Notes: generated by a model from the sequence alone, not told the origin. Positions 36,536 to 49,356 are shown, numbered from the stretch's first letter. The stretch is DNA of 64,000 bases from Eumeta japonica (GCA_005406025.1 BGZK01001238.1:121690-185689); one strand, 5' to 3'. A program made the numbers and translations.

Positions 36536-37298
36536 AACCGGCAAGAGCATGTCGGACTATGCTTAATGTAGGGTTCCGAAGCCGTCACTACAATGAAATG
36601 CGTTACAGATGAAAAAAATTACGTTATCATATTTTTTTCCATTTTTCCCGGCAATAATCAGTATTTTAATAAAGTAAGCACTTTAGTCACCTATAACTAG
36701 AGAAACAAGTAGATATATCGACTATTAGTCTTAAAATAGTGTAAATATAAAGCACCGGCAAAAAAGCATATCTTCGTCGCACTTAAGTCCTTTTGTTGAG
36801 AAGTGCAGTTTTTCAGCATAACTCAAAACGGTACATCCGATCATGTTCAAAATAATTTTCGACTGAAAGTAGTATAAGCGTTACGTTTGCAATATTTTTA
36901 TATCTTTTGGACATACGGTTTAAAAAATAAAGGAGAGGATACAATTTATGGTACTTTCGGAGCGATTGTTTACGAAAATATTCACTTAATCAAAAAAATT
37001 GCTTAGAAAACTTAAAGTTTAAAAGAACTATAGAAATATGTGCTACACCTTGATATTCGCTGAGAAATAGTTTTTTCAACTTCTGTTACATATATTGAGT
37101 GCCCCGCCTAGAAATATTTATTTTTGTTATTTAACTACCAAACTAAATAGCGGTTTATACAAAACACCTATACTCCGATTTTCATCAATATACATCTTAT
37201 AGTTTTTAAATAAAATGACTGACATACGGACGGAGGGATAGACATGACGAAACTATAGTGGTTCCGCTTTTGCCTATTTGCCTCGGAACCCTAAAAAG
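36536..37298 (+). repeat. Dispersed lepidopteran repeat, CCGGCCAAG...GGAACCCTAAAA family (copy B1)
   Basis: The head reads ACCGGCAAGAGCATGTCGGACT and GTAGGGTTCCG (36538-36577). The tail reads GACATACGGACGGAGGGATAGACA, GTGGTTCCGCTTTTGCC and CGGAACCCTAAAAAG (37218-37298). The same head and tail order is found at 46546-47330 and, in reverse, at 44465-45050. I know this pair of ends as one of the commonest repeats in lepidopteran genomes. No ORF is conserved between copies. Confidence 0.65.
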
Positions 37299-38171
37299 CG
37301 AACAAATGCATCAATTCTAAGAAAAAAGCTATTACGCTGTACATAGGTAATACTTAATTTTTTTAGAACTGGCCTCTTAGAAACTATAAACGAAAAAACA
37401 TGTTTAAATTAAAAAAAAAAATCTACCAAACCAAGACAGTCTGCTTAGTGTGTTTCTTTCCAGGAGTTGCCTATTAAAGTAAAACGAGGTCGAAGCATCG
37501 GAAAAAAGATGACCTCTTTCTTCTGAATGACAACAGGTCATTATGCAATAATTATTTTAAAATAGAAAAAAAACCGTCACTGCAGACTATTTCTTGGCCT
37601 CTTTGTTTTGAAAAAATTTCGTCACAGCGACTTCAAAGTACAAATGCGCAAAGCGTTTCTCTCAGTGGTTCCATCGAATGCAGATAATGTGTTAATTTCA
37701 ACGGACACTATTTTGAAAAACAATAATAATAAAAATAACTTGCTAGTTTGCTCAGTTTTTGATTTTTTAACGACTTTCAAATTGACCCACGTATTATTAA
37801 ATAATTAATAGTTTCCAATTGCATACATTGAAAGTTTCACATACGATACGATTGCGTAGGGGCCATGGCGTTGATATAAAATTATATTATAAAATTACGT
37901 CAAAATATACTACCTATTTGATACACTCGTACACAGACAGAAAGCAGTCACACATTCCTTCCCGTTCTACCGACCGCAGTGAAAAGCGATAAATTCCGAA
38001 TGCACCTCTCTCGGGGGGCCGCGGCCGGCTTTTATTTCCTGTTCCGCGCAATCGCGTACAAAATGGACCGACCTAACGCCACCTTCACGTACTAGTGATT
38101 ACGAGATATTTCAACATACCAAACTGACACTAACCCTATGTTATGTCAGTTCATGTATATCACACATGTAC
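37299..38171. other. Intergenic; CpG-rich patch 37960-38090
   Basis: No gene. A short CpG-rich patch includes GGGGGGCCGCGGCCGGC near 38016. The rest is AT-rich. Confidence 0.45.
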
Positions 38172-38460
38172 AGAGATTATAGCTCAACGGTTAAGAGCGT
38201 TGCTTTTGGGCCATACGGCAATCGCTTTGATCCAATGGCGAATAGCCTAATGAATTTTTGAGTCGTGTCGAAAAATCATTGAGCGATTCATCGGGGAATC
38301 GCCCCGTGCTTCGGAGGGCACGTTAAGCCGTCGATCCCGCACGTTGTCATCGTAAAGGTGACAACGGTCGTTGGCGGCCCCCAACCCGCACCCGATCAGT
38401 GTTTCTGTGCTCAATGGGGAGATAAAACCTGACACTCCGACAACATCACACACATCTACA
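38172..38460 (+). repeat. tRNA-derived SINE, best-preserved copy
   Basis: A-box-like TAGCTCAACGG (38180-38190) and B-box-like GCTTTGATCCA (38224-38234) mark an RNA polymerase III promoter of tRNA origin. The core CCGTGCTTCGGAGGGCACG follows at 38303, then GTTGTCAT and AACGGTCGTTGGC, as in the copy at 11418-11660. The tail CATCACACACATCTACATAG ends about 20 bp before the satellite begins. It is not a functional tRNA: the arms do not pair and no clear anticodon arm exists. Confidence 0.75.
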
Positions 38461-38482
38461 TAGTGAAATATACTGACGAGAG

Positions 38483-41400
38483 ATCTTCGAAACTACAGGT
38501 CCGATTGACTTGAAATTCGGCATGGTTACTCTTTTCGGGACATAGACGCTCACTAAAAACGGATTTTACGCAAATCCTATGCAAAAACATTCATGATTTT
38601 ATGAAATCTCCGAAACTACAGGTCCGATTGACTTGAAATTCGGCATGGTTACTCTTATTGGGACATAGACGCTCACTAAAAACGGATTTTACGCAAATCC
38701 TATGCAAAAACATTCATGATTTTATGAAATCTCCGAAACTACAGGTCCGATTGACTTGAAATTCGGCATGGTTACTCTTTTGGGACATAGACGCTCACTA
38801 AAAACGGATTTTACGCAAATCCTATGGAAAAACATTCATGATTTTATGAAATCTCCGAAACTATAGGTCCGATTGACTTGAAATTCGGCATGGTTACTCT
38901 TTTTGGGACATAGACGCTCACTAAAAACGGATTTTACGCAAATCCTATGCAAAACATTCATGATTTTGGATATCTCCGAAACTACAGGTCCGATTGACTT
39001 GAAATTCGGCATGGTTACTCTTATTGGGACATAGACGCTCACTAAAAACGGATTTACGCAAATCCTATGGAAAACATTCATGATTTTATGAAATCTCCGA
39101 AACTATAGGTCCGATTGACTTGAAATTCGGCATGGTTACTCTTTTCGGGACATAGACGCTTACTAAAAACGGATTTTACGCAAATCCTATGGAAAAACAT
39201 TCATGATTTTATGAAATCTCCGAAACTATAGGTCCGATTGACTTGAAATTCGGCATGGTTACTCTTTTTGGGACATAGACGCTCACTAAAAACGGATTTT
39301 ACGCAATCCTATGCAAAAACATTCATGATTTTATGAAATCTCCGAAACTACAGGTCCGATTGACTTGAAATTCGGCATGGTTACTCTTTTGGGACATAGA
39401 CGCTCACTAAAACGGATTTTACGCAAATCTATGCAAAAACATTCATGATTTTATGAAATCTCCGAAACTATAGGTCCGATTGACTTGAAATTCGGCATGG
39501 TTACTCTTTTGGGACATAGACGTTCACTAAAACGGATTTTACGCAAATCCTATGCAAAACATTCATGATTTTATGAAATCTCGAAACTATAGGTGCGATT
39601 GACTTGAAATTCGGCATGGTTACTCTTTTGGGACATAGACGCTCACTAAAACGGATTTTACGCAAATCCTATGCAAAACATTCATGATTTTATGATATCT
39701 CCGAAACCACAGGTCCGATTGACTTGAAATTCGGCATGGTTACTCTTATTGGGACATAGACACTCACTAAAAACGGATTTTACGCAAATCCTATGGAAAA
39801 ACATTCATGATTTTATGAAATCCCCGAAACTATAGGTCCGATTGACTTGAAATTCGGCATGGTTACTCTTTTTGGGACATAGACGCTCACTAAAAACGGA
39901 TTTTACGCAAATCCTATACAAAAACATTCATGATTTTATGAAATCTCCGAAACTATAGGTCCGATTGACTTGAAATTCGGTATGGTTACTCTTTTCGGGA
40001 CATAGACGCTCACTAAAAACGGATTTTACGCAAATCCTATGGAAAAACATTCATGATTTTATGAAATCTCCGAAACTATAAGTCCGATTGACTTGAAATT
40101 CGGCATGGTTACTCTTTTTGGGACATAGACGCTCACTAAAAACGGATTTTACGCAAATCCTATACAAAACATTCATGATTTTATGAAATCTCCGAAACTA
40201 TAGGTCCGATTGACTTGAAATTCGGCATGGTTACTCTTTTTGGGACATAGACGCTCACTAAAACGGATTTTACGCAAATCCTATGCAAAACATTCATGAT
40301 TTTATGAAATCTCCGAAACTATAGGTCCGATTGACTTGAAATTCGGTATGGTTACTCTTTTCGGGACATAGACGCTCACTAAAAACGGATTTTACGCAAA
40401 TCCTATGGAAAAACATTCATGATTTTATGAAATCTCCGAAACTATAAGTCCGATTGACTTGAAATTCGGCATGGTTACTCTTTTTGGGACATAGACGCTC
40501 ACTAAAACGGATTTTACGCAAATCCTATGCAAAAACATTCATGATTTTATGAAATCTCCGAAACTACAGGTCCGATTGACTTGAAATTCGGCATGGTTAC
40601 TCTTTTTGGGACATAGACGCTCACTAAAAACGGATTTTACGCAAATCCTATGCAAAAACATTCATGATTTTATGAAATCTCCGAAACTATAGGTCCGATT
40701 GACTTGAAATTCGGCATGGTTACTCTTTTTGGGACATAGACGCTCACTAAAAACGGATTTTACGCAAATCCTATGGAAAAACATTCATAATTTTATGAAA
40801 TCTCCGAAACTATAGGTCCGATTGACTTGAAATTCGGCATGGTTACTCTTTTGGGACATAGACGCTCACTAAAACGGATTTTACGCAAATCCTATGCAAA
40901 ACATTGATGATTTTATGATATCTCCGAAACTACAGGTCCGATTGACTTGAAATTCGGCATGGTTACTCCTATTGGGACATAGACACTCACTAAAAACGGA
41001 TTTTACGCAAATACTATACAAAAACATTCATGATTTTATGAAATCTCCGAAACTATAGGTCCGATTGACTTGAAATTCGGTATGGTTACTCTTTCGACAT
41101 AGACGTTCACTAAAAACGGATTTTACGCAAATCCTATGGAAAAACATTCATGATTTTATGAAATCTCCGAAACTATAGGTCCGATTGACTTGAAATTCGG
41201 CATGGTTACTCTTTTTGGGACATAGACGCTCACTAAAAACGGATTTTACGCAAATCCTATACAAAAACATTCATGATTTTATGAAATCTCCGAAACTATA
41301 GGTCCGATTGACTTGAAATTCGGTATGGTTACTCTTATTGGGACATTGACACTCACCAAAAACGGATTTTACGCAAATCCTATACAAAAACATTCATGAT

Positions 41401-42975
41401 TTTATGAAATCTCCGAAACTATAGGTCCGATTGACTTGAAATTCGGTATGGTTACTCTTTTCGGGACATAGACGCTCACTAAAAACGGATTTTACGCAAA
41501 TCCTATGGAAAAACATTCATGATTTTATGATATCTCCGAAACTACAGGTCCGATTGACTTGAAATTCGGCATGGTTACTCTTATTGGGACATTGACACTC
41601 ACTAAAAACGGATTTTACGCAAATCCTATACAAAAACATTCATGATTTTATGAAATCTCCGAAACTATAGGTCCGATTGACTTGAAATTCGGTATGGTTA
41701 CTCTTTTCGGGACATAGACGCTCACTAAAAACGGATTTTACGCAAATCCTATGGAAAAACATTCATGATTTTATGAAATCTCCGAAACTATAGGTCCGAT
41801 TGACTTGAAATTCGGCATGGTTACTCTTTTTGGGACATAGACGCTCACTAAAAACGGATTTTACGCAAATCCTATGCAAAAACATTCATGATTTTATGAA
41901 ATCTCCGAAACTATAGGTCCGATTGACTTGAAATTCGGCATGGTTACTCTTTTTGGGACATAGACGCTCACTAAAAACGGATTTTACGCAAATCCTATGC
42001 AAAAACATTCATGATTTTATGATATCTCCGAAACTACAGGTCCGATTGACTTGAAATTCGGCATGGTTACTCTATTGGGACATAGACACTCACTAAAACG
42101 GATTTTACGCAAATCCTATGGAAAACATTCATGATTTTATGAAATCTCCGAAACTATAGGTCCGATTGACTTGAAATTCGGCATGGTTACTCTTTGGGAC
42201 ATAGACGCTCACTAAAACGGATTTTACGCAAATCCTATGCAAAACATTCATGATTTTATGATATCTCCGAAACTACACGTCCGATTGACTTGAAATTCGG
42301 CATGGTTACTCTTATTGGGACATAGACACTCACTAAAAACGAATTTTACGCAAATCCTATACAAAAACATTCATGATTTTATGAAATCTCCGAAACTATA
42401 GGTCCGATTGACTTGAAATTCGGCATGGTTACTCTTTTTGGGACATAGACGCTCACTAAAAACGGATTTTACGCAAATCCTATGCAAAAACATTCATGAT
42501 TTTATGATATCTCCGAAACTACAGGTCCGATTGACTTGAAATTCGGCATGGTTACTCTTATTGGGACATAGACACTCACTAAAAACGGATTTTACGCAAA
42601 TCCTATGGAAAAACATTCATGATTTTATGAAATCTCCGAAACTATAGGTCCGATTGACTTGAAATTCGGCATGGTTACTCTTTTTGGGACATAGACGCTC
42701 ACTAAAAACGGATTTTACGCAAATCCTATGCAAAAACATTCATGATTTTATGATATCTCCGAAACTACAGGTCCGATTGACTTGAAATTCGGCATGGTTA
42801 CTCTTATTGGGACATAGACACTCACTAAAAACGAATTTTACGCAAATCCTATACAAAAACATTCATGATTTTATGAAATCTCCGAAACTATAGGTCCGAT
42901 TGACTTGAAATTCGGTATGGTTACTCTTTTCGGGACATAGACGCTCACTAAAAACGGATTTTACGCAAATCCTAT
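38483..42975. repeat. Satellite array, about 37 tandem copies of a 118-123 bp unit with higher-order structure
   Basis: The unit contains CGAAACTAYAGGTCCGATTG, ACTTGAAATTCGGCATGG, GGGACATAGACGCTCACTAA and ACGGATTTTACGCAAATCC. Successive copies start at intervals of 117-124 bp (for example 38613, 38736, 38858 and on to 42885), giving about 37 units. Variant blocks are linked: GATATC + ACTACAGG + TTATTGGG + GACACTC define one type, and GAAATC + ACTATAGG + TTTTTGGG + GACGCTC another. They alternate strictly from about 42030 to 42885. The array is not coding: frames over it are broken by stops and by one-base length variants in A-runs. The unit's central text resembles the interior of the dispersed CTAGT-tailed family. 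Confidence 0.97.
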
Positions 42976-43187
42976 ATTACGCAAATTATACTTTACCGAT
43001 GACAGCTCGATGAATTGATTATTTTTGTGAAAATAGTAGATCAAATGCAGATAGAACCGGCCTCGGAATCGTACGAAAGTGACATGCATATAGAAGAAAA
43101 CCGCAATTTACTTGAGACTTGGTAAAATAAAGTCGGACAGATACAACCCAAATCCTTAAAGCTGTACATTTTGTTCATATAAAATTT
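42976..43187. other. Satellite right flank
   Basis: The last unit ends in CCTAT and is followed by a stub, ATTACGCAAATTATAC, that repeats part of the unit. After that the sequence is unrelated and not coding. Confidence 0.6.
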
Positions 43188-43310
43188 TTAGGGGGCAAAC
43201 GAGAATGCGGGCCATCAGAGAGTGGATAATCACCGCCGCCCACGGATGCCCTCAACTCCAGAGGATTCACAAATACGTCGCCGGCCTGACAACGCACCTG
43301 CTAATAAAGA
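43188..43310 (+). repeat. Fragment of a dispersed lepidopteran repeat with the ATCACCGCCGCCCA motif
   Basis: GGGGGCAAACGAGAATGCGG, GGATAATCACCGCCGCCCA and ACGTCGCCGGCCTGA occur in the order I know from a very common lepidopteran interspersed repeat ('...GGTCACCGCCGCCCA...TGCGTTGCCGGCC...'). The open frame over it is incidental. Confidence 0.55.
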
Positions 43311-44464
43311 ATTTCTTTTGTAACTATAGAACCACTCCGCTGCCTCTCTATAATTCTGTCACAGCCGAATCACCATGCGCCTATACATTTTAATGTATAA
43401 AATGAAAAGGCATAACCACACGTAGGAGCGGATGGCTCGACTGTATCCGTTGATAATTAAATTGTCGACTTTGGGATTGTGTTCAAATGGGTAAAATTGG
43501 AACGGAAAAACGTTTTTAGTCAGGTCGGCTGCGTAACTAACGCTTTATGTAGGCATCGCGTGTGATTAATAATCGTCCTCAATATTGTGGTAGACCACTT
43601 CTTTCGATTTTCAATTAATTCTATAGAGAACTGTTGCGTTTTCACTTAAATAAACCCACAATTATAGGCTGAAATACCATGCTCGTATCGTAAGACAGTT
43701 TCCGCTACGCATTAGTACGGTGTGACGATATCTGTAAATATAATAAAACCATCTCGAAGACTGCGCTAATGTGACCGCCTTTAATTACTTTCATTTGCTG
43801 AATGAACGCACCAAAGCGAACGATATAAAGCACATACAATCTATCGTTCCTGGCAGATATGCATTCTTCCATCTATTTCTTCCGCTACGTTTCGCAGCCC
43901 CCGTGATCCACAAACTAACCGTTATTTATTATTTCTATCGGAAAAACGAACATTACTACATTTTACATATGAAATGAGGAAATCTGCCGTTCAAAGAAGA
44001 TTTATTTCGCTGGTTATGAAATTATTTGTAGAAATGGATAGCTTAGAGCGTAAGTGAACTGAGTAACATTTTTAACAAAATGGATGTTCTATTAAGATTT
44101 CAGCGACCAATAATGTTCAAATCAGTTGATAGCGAAAGAAAACATATTGAAATATAAAAATAATAAGGTGCTTTCTTATAATACCCTATTGAAAGATTTA
44201 GCTTCTATTTGTGTAATAGAATAATAGTCATAAAATAGTGAATATTTCAATAATTTAATTCTTTGGAAGTCGTCGGCCATCCAACAAAGTTAAAATCTAC
44301 AGAAGCATATAGATAAATGTAAATGTTGCGGTCGTTTCTCCATTCGAAATGTTTTCGATGGCGTTAATGCTTTAATAGCTGTCGAATTGCATTGATTCCG
44401 CGATAAATTAAGTAATTTAAAATGTCTTGAATGTACAAAGTTAATGTATAGTATTCAAAAAAAG
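43311..44464. other. Intergenic, no gene seen
   Basis: AT-rich to balanced sequence, with no recognised gene or repeat. Confidence 0.45.
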
Positions 44465-45050
44465 TAAATAGGGAACCTTTTTGGTTTCGTCGTGTCTGTC
44501 CATGCATATCCAATCATATAACTCTGTTATTTTTCATCGATTCTGACGAAATTATACACATATCTTCTGTGAACCGTCGAATAGTAACGTAAAAATGTAA
44601 CGAAAAAGGTAAAGGGGTAGGTTTCCATGCATAATATCGAGGGATGATTTTTTTTCCCGTAAATGCTCCATCGTGTGGGGTATCGTTGGATCGGTATTTA
44701 AAAACGAATTCAAGATTCTTGAGGGTGTTTTACACTGAAGTGTATATTTTAAGGTTTATTAGCTTCCAAAGTCGTTAACTTTGTTTACCCCCTATTAATT
44801 TGACGGTGCGTTTTTAGAATTTGAAAAAAAAAATCACAATATTAGAACCATATGAGAAGTTCAACGAACATTATTTTAAACAAAATCTGTCAATGGTTTT
44901 AAAATATTCCCAGTTTTCAGTTGTCATTAGTAACAATCTGACTGGTGATTAGCAAAGCAAGATGAATACTGACAAAGCAAGACAAAGACTGAGATAGCAT
45001 TGATATCGGTCGTGCTCTTGCTTATTTATCCCGTTACGTTTTCTTTTATT
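44465..45050 (-). repeat. Family B repeat in reverse orientation (copy B3)
   Basis: It opens with GGGAACCTTTTTGGTTTCGTC and GTGTCTGTCC, the reverse of the family tail. GTGTGGGGTATCGTTGGAT at 44673-44691 is the exact reverse complement of 47066-47084 in copy B2, at a comparable distance from the tail. The outer boundary is uncertain. Confidence 0.55.
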
Positions 45051-46545
45051 AATTTTTCTAAACACTATGATCATCAAGGTTTTTAAAAAATATATAAATT
45101 ATACATAATTAATATCTGTAAAATAAAAGTGTATTAAGCTCCGACGCACGACTGGAGTTTACTCCTCAAGTACGATTGTCTAAACATACGCAAAAGAGTT
45201 TATTTAACTGAAAAGATTAATACCATATGAAAGGGTAAATTAATAAATTAATGAAAATGATATACATATATAAATATATATTTATTCATTTTATATACAT
45301 TATTATAACCAATCCGCGAAATATTTTACATTAAACTTTTCACAATAATCAATTTCAGATGTCACAAATACTTCATTAGAATGTTGATAAATTATACTTC
45401 AACAAATATAATAATAATGCATATAAAAATTCACGATAATAATAGTAATTATTAATAATTATAGTAATAAATCAAATGTTAATAATAAATATTTACATTG
45501 TAAAAGAACACTTTAAAACACAAACAAAACAGTGGTGACGATCCGTATTAGAATTGTATGACTGATACACTATATATATATATCGTTTGTAAACGTTGAA
45601 CAGTATACTTTTATAATATATATAGCTATACACACAATATATGCGTCAGCTGCCTCGCTGCGTTGGCTACACACAAGTATACAGACAAGTATACAAGTAT
45701 ACACATACACGCGATTGAAAAGTGAAAGGTGCGCCAATAAGTTGCGCACCAAAAACGTAACGCGGATTCATAAGTAGATTTTACTCCTCAAATTTTTCTC
45801 ATACCGGGTGCCTTATATGAAAATCGATTCTTAAGGAGTAAACTCCAAAAGACTTAATTTCACTACAATAAAAAAAATTATCGAAAATCAATACCAAGAC
45901 CGAGAACGATTTTGTTCATTCTGAATTCTACAACGCATGTGGATTTTAACATTATGTATCTACCATTTAAATATGTATTTATGGCTATACCATTTTAAAT
46001 ATTTTTTTTCAAATTTATAAGGAGTGGTGCGATGCCCGTTTGCTTTTAAACAAATGCAATTTCACATAATTTTTTCATGAATACATCCTAGATACGGATG
46101 TCCGATTTCCCATGTTGGCTGTCATGTCCTTTTTTAATTTTGAGGGTTTTTAACACGGGCGTTTTAACTAAATTTTAATTATTTATTTCTTACTCTCAGC
46201 GTACACAACTTTAAATCATAAAAAAAATTATAACACAAAGTTCTGCAACTTAAACAGACTTACTGCGAAAGCATTGCTTTTTCTGTTAAAAAAAATATAT
46301 AAAACTGCTCACAAACGATAGAAAAGAAATAATCGTTTTAAGAACCCTCTATTTTTTTTTTATTCAATCTTATTGAAATAGTTTCGGCTTTAAGTGGAAA
46401 AATAATGCGGGAATATCTTCTTTCAACTAAAAAGAAGAATCTTAAAGTTCCTATTACTACCACTGGAAATTCATTTTCAAATCTTTTTTATCCGATCAAA
46501 TTGAAAATGTACGACCAATGAGAGTATCTACTTTCAATAATAAAA
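45051..46545. other. AT-rich interval with an inverted repeat and a small hairpin
   Basis: TGGAGTTTACTCCTCAAG at 45153-45170 and its reverse complement with one mismatch at 45830-45847 enclose about 660 bp of AT-rich DNA. Inside are an ACAAGTAT-type microsatellite (about 45670-45710) and a perfect 7-bp hairpin GGTGCGC...GCGCACC at 45728-45750. No gene was found. The inverted repeat could mark a miniature element, but no target duplication was seen. Confidence 0.4.
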
Positions 46546-47330
46546 GCCGGCCAAGGGCGTGTACGACCACGCGCAATATAAGGTTCCGTAGTTGCCCGTC
46601 ACAATATGCGGACTTAGAACGAGGCTTCTATTTGATGCTATGATTAATGGAGTTTACGATTTAACAGCTTATAATGTTTAAAAACGGGCCCACAAAGGGC
46701 GGGTGTTAAGTTATAATTTTACATTGTTCATAAATTTATATTTACGACCTATATTACACAATCAACAACGTCATCTAAATAAGTTTCAATGGAATTTGTA
46801 CGAAATTTTGCTTTTTACTTCTTCAAGTACATTTTATAAATTGATCGACTGTTACTCGTTAACTTGTGAAGCTTACTTAGTTGTGATAAGTTGCATTTTA
46901 ACTTCTTTATTGACGTAAATTTTTCCCATGTCCAGGAATAACCGTTTACCTTTTGGGGGGCGTTTAACTCTATCTAAAATAAGCACGTTATAGCTTAATA
47001 CTTCGCAAACGGATCTCTAAAACGAAAAATTGTTCGTACAAACCGGCAATGTTTTTGAATAGACTATCCAACGATACCCCACACCATGGGACACGGGAAA
47101 AGAAATCATTCCCACTTGAAGTGTAGGACTGTACCCTAAAAAAATGTTTTATAAGATTCCATTCTACCAATTTGCAGGTATAATTACTATGTATAGCCAT
47201 ACTGAATTACAGATTTATAGTACTAAGACTCTCTTAGCTAAACCGCGGCCGATGAACAGACAGACAGACAGCGGATGGACGGAAAAGCTAACAAACATGG
47301 CATAACTACAAGGGCTCCTTGTTGACTAAG
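46546..47330 (+). repeat. Family B repeat (copy B2)
   Basis: Head GCCGGCCAAGGGCGTGTACG and AAGGTTCCGTAGTTGCC; middle ATCCAACGATACCCCACAC (47066-47084); tail ACAGACAGACAGCGGATGG then AAGGGCTCCTTG. The layout and length match copy B1. Confidence 0.65.
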
Positions 47331-48969
47331 ACACTCAGCGACGTTCGTCCGTATGTTCAATAATACATTAACTCGATCATGATGCGCACATCGTTTGGCA
47401 TCAAAAGTTTAATGACATATATCTTTCCATTCTAAAAATATTTCATCTTCGACACCGCTAGTTCCGTAACCAGTCATTGCCTGTAACCTCAACACGACGG
47501 TAACTCCAATCAGGACAAATGCCCGCCCTGTACAAGTCCCATGACGTTTCTGCAGAGTTCAAGAACAATCAGATCTCCGCCGATAGCTTTGTACGTGAAT
47601 CAATATTTACTCATTCACGAGATGCATTCCATACGCGTTTGAATCAGATACAAACCGAATTCATATGAGGACAACTACAGACTATATTTTTTAGACAAAA
47701 AATAACCATTAAAATGACTGATGACCAAAGAAATTATAAGGAGATATGTATAAAAAAGGCACAAGAATTGGAAGTACCTACCGCTTTTGAAAACATTAAA
47801 AAACGAAGAAATTATGGGTCAAAACAAAAACAATATAGCAAAAACTTTTCTTAATTTTGGCTTTTTTAAACCAACGAATATTCTTTTTTTCCAATCGGGA
47901 TCAACACACTTCCGATTTTTATACATTTACGTGTGCGAGCGTGCGTGCATGCGTGCGTAGGTGTGCGCATGCTTTAACATATTGCTGCAAATATATTAAA
48001 ACACTTATTTTATATAGTAAAAACACTCTTTGACTATGTAAAACTAGTGCCATTTTAATCCAAATTATTAAAGCCGCTATACCTATTCAACAGGGAAAAA
48101 ACGGTAGGAATTTTCCTCATTCGCACTTACGTATTTGCACTTAACGAAAATACGACATTCTTGGGGTCAGCTAAAGCTGCGGATTATTCTTTATCCACAT
48201 AGCATTTTATGTCATGTCTCAGTGATGTCAAGGAAAAAAGGTTTTGTATAGTGAACATAAATTTCCTTTTTAGCAGCTCCCTTCCTGCTATTCCCAGCCG
48301 CAATACGTTCTTACAAGGCCTTCCACGAACTCCTTTCTTATGTTAAAGGTTGAGCTCTACACTTTATACTTAGTTCTTGTCAGGATGCCATACTCTTGAA
48401 AACACACGAAAATATCATATTCAAACCGTTGAAATAAAACAAAGCACGTGTCGCTTAACAAAAACAATCGTAGATAAGCTTTTATATCGCATAATAGTTC
48501 AACGTATAAACTTTCATATAAGGTCTACTATGCTACAGCTTTCATTAATACATACATATTTATACAAATGTAAATAAGAAAAAAAAATCATAGCATGAGA
48601 GAAGCTTTGAAATCGTATAGGCGAACAACACAAAAACTATACAGATTAAAGATTCGTGGGGAAAAGAATTTTCGAAAGTTCGTCCCTTAAAGGGACAACC
48701 ACCCAACAAACATCGGACCAGCATGATATGGCTTAAGGTTCAAACACTTCGATTTAAATTTAAAAAAAAAAGATTGTGGAAAGGTGTGCCTCAATAGTGG
48801 ATCGAAGTCGATAAAAAAACAAAAAACTTGACAGAAGGGAGTAAATTGGGCCCAAATTTTGTACATAAATCTCACATTATGAATTGACAAATATGAAATG
48901 AGAAATGATGTTTGAGCTGCTGTTACAAATTAAGAACTACGCACTTCCACGTTTTTGGAAAATTAACAC
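47331..48969. other. Intergenic; GTGC microsatellite at 47932-47972
   Basis: No gene or transposon recognised. The microsatellite is an interrupted GCGTGC/GTGT alternation. Confidence 0.45.
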
Positions 48970-49200
48970 TCAATGACAGAATCGGGATCAGGATGTACAT
49001 CGGGGACGGGATCGAGATCGGAGACAGAATCGAGATAGGGATTTAGATCGAGATATTCGAAATTGATGAGATATAATTCACGAACAAGACCTGTATTGAT
49101 CCGAAAACAAGATCTGATTTGAGACATCAATCATAATCTAAATAGAAACCCGAATCACGATCGAGGTAGAAATCTAAATGGAAATCTAAATCAGGCACAA
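48970..49200 (-). repeat. GGGATC-type hexamer polymer (family A remnant, copy A4)
   Basis: Irregular GGGATC, GAGATC, GGAGAC, AAATCT units without the GC-rich tail. Confidence 0.5.
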
Positions 49201-49323
49201 TAACATATATGAATCAAGTCGCGAGAATGAAGTCACATGAAACAAATTCTGCACACTTATTTTATTTTCATCTTGAAGCATAGCACTGATCCCGATACAT
49301 CTACACGTTTGACAAATACCGGC

Positions 49324-49356
49324 TGTGTGTGTATATGTGTGTGTGTGTGTGCGTGC
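49324..49356. repeat. GT microsatellite
   Basis: TGTGTGTGTATATGTG followed by GTGTGTGTGTGCGTGC. Confidence 0.85.

Noticed and set aside
38175..38250. Functional tRNA gene
   Set aside because: A-box and B-box-like motifs exist, but acceptor and anticodon arms do not fold and the sequence continues into a SINE body.
38836..39081. 81-codon minus-strand ORF in the satellite
   Set aside because: It is a by-product of a unit length divisible by three in a few adjacent copies. The consensus unit has stops in the minus-strand frames, and the frame breaks in other copies.
38483..42975. CRISPR-like array
   Set aside because: The repeats are contiguous 118-123 bp units without unique spacers, in a eukaryotic genome. 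It is a satellite.
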